The translations under genes and the position numbers were made by a program. A stretch of DNA of 64,000 nt from assembly GCA_963759175.1 (NCBI GenBank), contig CAVWXP010000010.1:248001-312000 (forward strand), read 5' to 3'. Each line of letters begins with the position of its first letter. Within the stretch, counting starts at the first letter, position 1. Shown piece after piece: positions 59,323-64,000 of the stretch. Source of the DNA: SZUA-442 sp963759175 (lineage in GTDB: Bacteria > Actinomycetota > Acidimicrobiia > Spongiisociales > UBA5794). Below the pieces are notes generated by a model. That model did no database searches. It was given only the letters and a program-made list of their open reading frames with translations, and was not told where the DNA came from.

Positions 59323-60753
59323 ATGACGATCACGGCGAACCGCGGGCGAGGGGGACACGTCCACGTCGTGTACACCGTCGTGGTGTTCATCGTCCTGGCC
59401 TCGCTCGACAACGCTGCGATCGGGGCCATACCGGCGATGGTGAAGCCGCTCACTGGCGCATTCGACGTCGGGGATTCGGCGATCACGCTCCTCACCGGAA
59501 CCCAGATCCTCGTCACGGCGATCGTCGGCGTCGCGTGGGGGTACGCCGGGGATTCCCGCAACCGGAAGGCCCTCCTGCTGTGGGGCACGGTGATCTGGGC
59601 GGGCGCCCTGCTCGCGTCGACGACGGCCACGTCCTTCGTGGTGTTCTTCGGCTGGCAGATGGTGGTTGCGATCGGTCTCGGCTCGATCGCCTCGGTCGGG
59701 TTCTCGGTGGTCTCGGACCTCATCGCCCCGAGGCGCCGTGGCCTCGCGATGAGCTTCTGGGGACTGTCCCAGGGCATCGGCGTCCTGGTGGGGGGCCTGC
59801 TCGCTTCGCAGCTGGGTGCGGACGACTGGCGAACGCCGCTGATGGCGATCGGAATCGCCGGCTTCGCCTTTGCGGGTCTGTACGTGTTCACGTACAACGC
59901 ACCACGCGGATTCCGAGAGCCCGAGTTGGCGGAGATGCGGGCCAAGGGCGTCGAGTACGAGTACCGCATCGATCGGTCGCAGCTCCCTGCGCTCGCCCGA
60001 CGACGTACGAACCTGTGGCTGATCGCCCAAGGAGTGACGGCCCAGATCGCGTACGGATCGCTGATCTGGGTCACCCTGTTGTACCAGGAGAAGGTCCTCG
60101 CACAGGGATACAGCGAGGCCACCGCCACCAGGGTGGGTGGCCTGTTCGCTGCGATCTTCACGGTGGGTGCTCTCTTCTCGATCCTCGCCGGCCACATCGG
60201 TGACCGCATGCAACGCCGGACACTGCGTGGCCGTGCCATCGTTTCAGCGGTCGGCATCCTGGGCGCCATCCCCTTCTTCCTCATCTTCTTCTGGGTTCCG
60301 CTGCGCGGACTCGAGGTCACCGAGGGAGCCGGCACCATCACCCTCATCGGCGAAGTGCTCGGATCACTGGTGACGAACCCATGGGCGCTGGCCGCCTTCG
60401 TGTCGGGGGTCGCAGCCATCGCCCTCACCTCTGCCGACAGCCCCAACTGGTTCGCCCTGATCACCGACGTCAACCTGCCCGAGCACCGCGGTACCGTCTT
60501 CGGCGTCGGCAATTTCACCAACGGGATCGGACGCTCGATCGGCAGCGCGTTGACCGGCCCCGTCGCCCAAGCACTCGAGCGATCCGTGCCTGCTCCGTAC
60601 AACTGGGCGCTGGGCCTCACGTTCTTCCAGTTGTTCTTCCTCCCGACCGGCTGGTGCTATTGGAAAGCGAGCCAGACGTGTCCGGCCGACATCGAAGAGG
60701 TCCGCGAGACGATGACGGCGAGGGCGAAGGGAACTTCGAGTCCTGAGCTTTGA
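59323..60753 (+). CDS. MFS transporter
   Basis: 476 residues, 12 helices. The helix 2-3 loop GYAGDSRNRKALLLWG is the MFS signature-A motif, with a degenerate copy at GHIGDRMQRRTLRGR in the second half. Layout and ASLDNAAIGAIPAMVKPL near the start recall the Spinster/sugar-phosphate side of the superfamily. The substrate is unknown. The last codons (SSPEL) and the stop are formed by a CTTTGAG heptamer array, so the C-terminus may have been altered by repeat insertion. Confidence 0.87.
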   Translation: MTITANRGRGGHVHVVYTVVVFIVLASLDNAAIGAIPAMVKPLTGAFDVGDSAITLLTGTQILVTAIVGVAWGYAGDSRNRKALLLWGTVIWAGALLASTTATSFVVFFGWQMVVAIGLGSIASVGFSVVSDLIAPRRRGLAMSFWGLSQGIGVLVGGLLASQLGADDWRTPLMAIGIAGFAFAGLYVFTYNAPRGFREPELAEMRAKGVEYEYRIDRSQLPALARRRTNLWLIAQGVTAQIAYGSLIWVTLLYQEKVLAQGYSEATATRVGGLFAAIFTVGALFSILAGHIGDRMQRRTLRGRAIVSAVGILGAIPFFLIFFWVPLRGLEVTEGAGTITLIGEVLGSLVTNPWALAAFVSGVAAIALTSADSPNWFALITDVNLPEHRGTVFGVGNFTNGIGRSIGSALTGPVAQALERSVPAPYNWALGLTFFQLFFLPTGWCYWKASQTCPADIEEVRETMTARAKGTSSPEL

Positions 60754-60768
60754 GCTCTGAGCTCACTG
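60741..60768. repeat. Heptanucleotide repeat, CTCAAAG family (reverse strand), four units
   Basis: TCCTGAG, CTTTGAG, CTCTGAG, CTCACTG in 7-base phase; CTTTGAG is the complement of CTCAAAG. It starts inside the last codons of the MFS gene. Confidence 0.7.
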
Positions 60769-60823
60769 ACCGGTCGCCGGAGACCACCCGAGGACTCCGG
60801 GACTCCGAAGCCGCCTCCCCTCC

Positions 60824-60829
60824 TACGAT
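60824..60829 (+). promoter_or_regulatory. -10 element TACGAT, leaderless start
   Basis: TACGAT ends six bases before ATG 60836 and no ribosome site is present. Confidence 0.5.
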
Positions 60830-60835
60830 TCCGGT

Positions 60836-61441
60836 ATGTGGAGCGACAGCGGCTACGAGCCGCTCCCCGATCAAGCGCTGCGTGTGCGACGGCTTCGCAG
60901 CGGGGTATTCGTTCTGATGTTCGTCATCGTCATCGCGGTGCTCGACGGCGCCATGCGGGTGGTATTCGACATCGACCTGCCGATCCCGCCAGTCGTAGCA
61001 CCGCTGGTGCTGGCAGTTGCACTGATCACCGCGTGGTGGTGGTGGACGCGGCTTTCCTGGCAGGCGTGGGGTTGGCGCCTCGACGAGGCGACATTCCAGA
61101 CGCGCTCAGGCGTGTACACGAAGGTCTGGAAGGGCGTCCCCCGCGATCGCGTGCAGTTCGTCGAAGTGACGGCCGGGCCGCTCCAGCGATCGGCGGACCT
61201 CGCCACACTCGTGGTCCGCACGGCGGGCGTTCGTACACCGGCGGTTCACGTCGAGGATCTTCACGCCGACGTCGCCGAGCGGCTCCGAGACGAGCTGAGC
61301 CCCCACGCCACCGACGAATCGGTGCCGGTGCGCGGCGTTGCGCCGGCCGATCCCGTGGAGGGTGCCTCGGACCTCGATGACGAAGCTGACCTCGATCCCG
61401 TTGTGACCGACGCCATTGTGACCGAACGCGGCGATGACTGA
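60836..61441 (+). CDS. bPH-domain (YdbS-like) membrane protein
   Basis: 201 residues. Two helices (about 22-42 and 52-70) are followed by one bacterial PH domain (AWGWRLDEATFQTRSGVYTKVWKGVPRDRVQFVEVTAGPLQRSADLATLVV), as in the YdbS family, and an acidic tail. Its stop overlaps the next gene, a YdbT-like protein, by eight bases; YdbS-YdbT pairs are a common arrangement. In Bacillus they help to resist certain bacteriocins; the role here is unknown. Confidence 0.82.
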   Translation: MWSDSGYEPLPDQALRVRRLRSGVFVLMFVIVIAVLDGAMRVVFDIDLPIPPVVAPLVLAVALITAWWWWTRLSWQAWGWRLDEATFQTRSGVYTKVWKGVPRDRVQFVEVTAGPLQRSADLATLVVRTAGVRTPAVHVEDLHADVAERLRDELSPHATDESVPVRGVAPADPVEGASDLDDEADLDPVVTDAIVTERGDD

Positions 61442-62930
61442 ACCCGTCGAGGCAACGCCGATCGAGCCGGTGGTCGAGGGGGATTGGCTGCGTCTGCATC
61501 CCGGCACGATCCTCGACGATGCCCTGCAACGAATCCCGACCGTCCTCATCGGGCTGTTCCTGATCCTCACGAGCGGGGGCGGGGATGCTGCTGTCGAGTT
61601 GATCCAGCTCGCGATCGGCTTCCTCGCGATCTTCCCCGTCGTCGTCCGCTACCTCACCGGCCGGTACCGGCTCGGTCCGGACGTTCTGCAATGGCGAGTG
61701 GGCCTGATCACCAAGGTCCACACCGACCTCCCGCGCCACCGTATCCAGACCGTCGACACGCGGGTGAGCGCGGTCGGTCGCATGCTCGGTCTCGAGAGCG
61801 TTGTGGTCAGCTCGGCCGGCGGCGAGGGGGAGATCCGCATCGGCCTCATCAACTCGCCGACCGCTGACGCCCTTCGAGCAGAACTCTCGCCCGACATCGC
61901 ACGGGTCGGGACCGATCCCGGAGCCGAGCAGGACACAAAGGAACCTACGGCAGACATCGCTCTGGCCGTCCTCGGATCGAGCGACCTCCCACGGGTCATC
62001 GCTGTCGACGCCGGCCGGGTCGCCGGACTCATCGGAGCAACGGCCCTGACGCTGGCCATCATCGCTGGACTCGTGACCGGAGCGGTCGGTCCTGGGTCCA
62101 TCTTCCTGGCCGTGCCCCTGGTGTTCGGCTCGATCGGCATCTTCCGCAGTCTCGTGACCGAGGCCGTCGGGTTCTCCTCGCACCTGCGGGGCGACCGGAT
62201 ACGCGTCTCACGAGGCATCATCGCTCGGACGACGTTCGAAGCCCCGCTGGCGCGAGTCCAGGGGGTCACCGTCAAGCGCACCCTCGTCGCCCGCCGCATC
62301 GGCACGGAACGGATCTCGGTCGACACGGCAGATGTCAGCGATGAGGACTCGAGATCCCCAGGACAGGCCCAGACCCTCGTCCATCCGATCGCCCCGCACC
62401 AGACGTGGCGCACGTGGGCCGAGACCTTCCTGCGCGGCGCCACCCCGGACCGCGATCGCCTCAGGCGGGTCGCTCCGGTGTCGCTGCGGCGGAGGTGGTT
62501 CGCGGTCGCCCGCCTTGCCGTCGTCGTCTGGCTGACCCTGCTCGTCGCAGCGACGATCATGAGTGAATGGCTCGAGGACTGGGCCACGCTCGTCCGGGTG
62601 TCGGCGATAACGCTCGGCATCGTGTTCCCGCTGTGGCAGGGAATCGCCGAGACCTTGCGCTACCGCAATGAACGATGGGCGCTCGGCGACGATCAGGTGG
62701 TGTTCCGCGGCGGAGCGGTCACGACGACCCTGGTCGTCATCCCCCGCGTCCGAACGCAGGGGACGGCGATCAGCGCAAACTGGTTCCAGCGTCGTCTCGG
62801 CATCGCCGACATCACGGTCGACACGGCGTCACCAACCGTCGCCGGGTCGGGCCGGGACCTCTACCTCGATGACGCAGCCTCGGTTGCCGCTGCCGTCCTC
62901 GCCTCTGCCGACGCCGAGGGAGGGGTCTAG
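61434..62930 (+). CDS. YdbT-like membrane protein with three bPH domains
   Basis: 498 residues. Three bPH units follow pairs of helices; in each, an arginine-rich turn (PRHRIQTVDTRVSAVGRMLGL, LARVQGVTVKRTLVARRIGTERI and PRVRTQGTAISANWFQRRLGIA) is followed by a short strand (ESVVVSSAGG, VSVDTAD, ITVDTAS), the typical PRxRIQ-xxxxQ-PxxRxxGLxxxxV layout. The copies are clearly diverged. It is co-translated with the YdbS-like gene. Confidence 0.85.
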   Translation: MTEPVEATPIEPVVEGDWLRLHPGTILDDALQRIPTVLIGLFLILTSGGGDAAVELIQLAIGFLAIFPVVVRYLTGRYRLGPDVLQWRVGLITKVHTDLPRHRIQTVDTRVSAVGRMLGLESVVVSSAGGEGEIRIGLINSPTADALRAELSPDIARVGTDPGAEQDTKEPTADIALAVLGSSDLPRVIAVDAGRVAGLIGATALTLAIIAGLVTGAVGPGSIFLAVPLVFGSIGIFRSLVTEAVGFSSHLRGDRIRVSRGIIARTTFEAPLARVQGVTVKRTLVARRIGTERISVDTADVSDEDSRSPGQAQTLVHPIAPHQTWRTWAETFLRGATPDRDRLRRVAPVSLRRRWFAVARLAVVVWLTLLVAATIMSEWLEDWATLVRVSAITLGIVFPLWQGIAETLRYRNERWALGDDQVVFRGGAVTTTLVVIPRVRTQGTAISANWFQRRLGIADITVDTASPTVAGSGRDLYLDDAASVAAAVLASADAEGGV

Positions 62931-63162
62931 AGGACGAGGTCGCGGACTTCAGGTCACAGGTACACGTCCTGGATCGCGTGGAGGAGTGCGAAAGCTTCGT
63001 CCATCGGACCTGGAACCCCTTGCGGGCGACCATGTGCCCGGCACGCGTTCCGAACGGGGATCCGACTACGGCGACGGGTCGAGAACGACGAGGCAGGGGA
63101 TCGCAGCAGCGCCGTCGGTCCGAACCATTGAAGGCGACCACCCCAGGGCATACGCTGGTGAG
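62931..63162. other. Intergenic stretch with the CapA-gene promoter
   Basis: No gene is supported. TACGCT (63151-63156) lies six bases before GTG 63163 and probably drives a leaderless mRNA. Frames on both strands lack family resemblance. Confidence 0.45.
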
Positions 63163-64000
63163 GTGACAGGCTCGATCGTGAGGCGATGGTGGGTAGTCGC
63201 ATTGGCGCTCGCCTGCTGTCCCCTTCCGGGTTGTGCCGACGCTGGTCGGGCCGAGGAGCAGCGTGGCGAGGAGACCGCAGCACTCTTGTTCGTCGGTGAC
63301 GTGATCCTCGGCCGCGGTATTGCACCGGTCGTCGCTGGCGACCCGGAGGGTCTCTTCGCCGATACTCGATACATCGTCCGGTCGGCAGACATCGCCTTGG
63401 CCAACCTCGAGTCACCGCTCTCCAGGCTTCCGCACACCTCGCCCAACCCGAACACCCTGGTTGCCGACCCGGACGGAGCGTCACTCCTCGCATCAGCTGG
63501 GTTCGACGTCGTGAACCTCGCCAACAACCACGCCGGAGATGCGGGCGCCTCCTCGGTGCTCGATACGATGCGAGCCGTTTCCGATGCGGGTCTCGCCTTC
63601 GTCGGTGCCGGAGCGAACGATCACCAGGCTCGTGCCCCACTCCTCCTCACCGTCGGTGCGACGGATGTCGCCATCCTGTCCTTCGATGTCACGGGCGCCG
63701 GTCTCCAGGCGAGCTCAGGGGCGGGTGTGGAGCACTGGGACACGAAGCGAGCGGAGCTGGCGATCCGCGCAGCGGCCATCGACCACGACATCGTGGTCGT
63801 GTCCCTCCATGGTGGCGTCGAGTACCTCCCGTCACCTGATCCGAGGATGGCGGAGATCGCTGACTCGGCCGTCGCATGGGGAGCAGACGTGGTGTGGGGG
63901 CACGGTCCTCACGTCGCCTATCCGGTGCGGTCACTCGGAAGTGGTGACCGAACAGCCGTCGTTGCCGAGAGCCTCGGCAACTTCCTCTTCGACCAACGAG
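63163..64000 (+). CDS. CapA-family (poly-gamma-glutamate-type) lipoprotein, partial
   Basis: The frame begins at GTG 63163 and is still open at the window end (279 residues visible). After an arginine/tryptophan N-terminus and hydrophobic core comes a lipobox (LPGC). The metallophosphatase-like CapA motifs follow in order: LFVGDVILGRG, LANLESPL, VVNLANNHAGDAG, SLHGGVEYLP, VWGHGPHVAYPV and AESLGNFLFDQ. In two places it differs from the usual form (GDVILG for GDVMLG, HGG for HWG). Such proteins are linked to capsule or cell-wall polymer metabolism, but many members lack a known role. Confidence 0.85.
   Translation, partial: MTGSIVRRWWVVALALACCPLPGCADAGRAEEQRGEETAALLFVGDVILGRGIAPVVAGDPEGLFADTRYIVRSADIALANLESPLSRLPHTSPNPNTLVADPDGASLLASAGFDVVNLANNHAGDAGASSVLDTMRAVSDAGLAFVGAGANDHQARAPLLLTVGATDVAILSFDVTGAGLQASSGAGVEHWDTKRAELAIRAAAIDHDIVVVSLHGGVEYLPSPDPRMAEIADSAVAWGADVVWGHGPHVAYPVRSLGSGDRTAVVAESLGNFLFDQR

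Noticed and set aside
1..64000. tRNA, rRNA, transposase or prophage genes
   Set aside because: Scanned for by eye and none seen; short or diverged RNAs could still be missed without a covariance-model search.

Overview
The window is high-GC bacterial chromosome with densely packed genes that often overlap by 1 to 8 bases (ATGA, GTGA and TGATG junctions). A mycothiol glycosyltransferase (mshA), a Rex repressor divergent from a full nuoA-N operon, a probable menaquinone-type reductase, an RsiG-like protein and many -10-to-start-codon (leaderless) promoters all point to an actinobacterium. The respiratory genes and the hpd/hmgA/fahA cluster fit the class Acidimicrobiia best; that placement is inference. 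I saw no rRNA, tRNA, CRISPR array, transposase or prophage gene, and nothing looks recently imported.

Layout. 1-2420: a secreted septum-formation-type lipoprotein (partial) and a TadE/TadG-like pair. 2422-6120: an iron(III)-type ABC transporter (binding lipoprotein, fused permease, ATPase). 6117-22591 (minus): the 14-gene NADH dehydrogenase operon nuoABCDEFGHIJKLMN, followed by a membrane protein with a bactofilin-like N-terminal half. 22682: rex, divergent from nuoA. 23394-32940: an unusual respiratory block. On the minus strand lie a four-helix membrane protein, a 2x[4Fe-4S] ferredoxin, a b6-type cytochrome b with a heme-ci-type cysteine, a subunit-IV-like protein with APWY in place of PEWY, a Rieske protein, a di-heme cytochrome c (frameshifted in this sequence) and another membrane protein. 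Divergent from these are a CcoN-CcoO-like fusion that has lost all its heme and copper histidines, and a cytochrome c carrying four copies of a helical module that also occurs twice in the subunit-IV-like protein.

33004-40602: a geranylgeranyl-reductase-family flavoprotein with a 31-residue membrane peptide, a PrsW-type protease, modABC molybdate uptake, a SAM hydroxide adenosyltransferase and PPK2. 40692-46250: a lipoprotein and the tyrosine/homogentisate pathway (hpd, hmgA, an uncharacterised gene, fahA), which lacks the usual maleylacetoacetate isomerase. 46286-55563: nagA, a MoaD-like domain fused to a membrane protein, small ORFs, an M23 peptidase, an RsiG-like c-di-GMP-binding protein, L-asparaginase II, a GNAT protein, mshA, a glyoxalase-fold protein and a CLP1-type P-loop protein. 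55777-64000: a class-I glutamine amidotransferase, an acyl/acetyl-CoA synthetase, a secreted protein with a small membrane partner, an MFS transporter, two bPH-domain membrane proteins and a CapA-family lipoprotein cut by the window edge.

The strongest candidates for something undescribed are the respiratory block with its ligand-less oxidase-like subunit and shared repeat module, the unknown gene placed where an isomerase is needed between hmgA and fahA, the MoaD-membrane fusion, and two families of heptanucleotide repeats scattered between genes.
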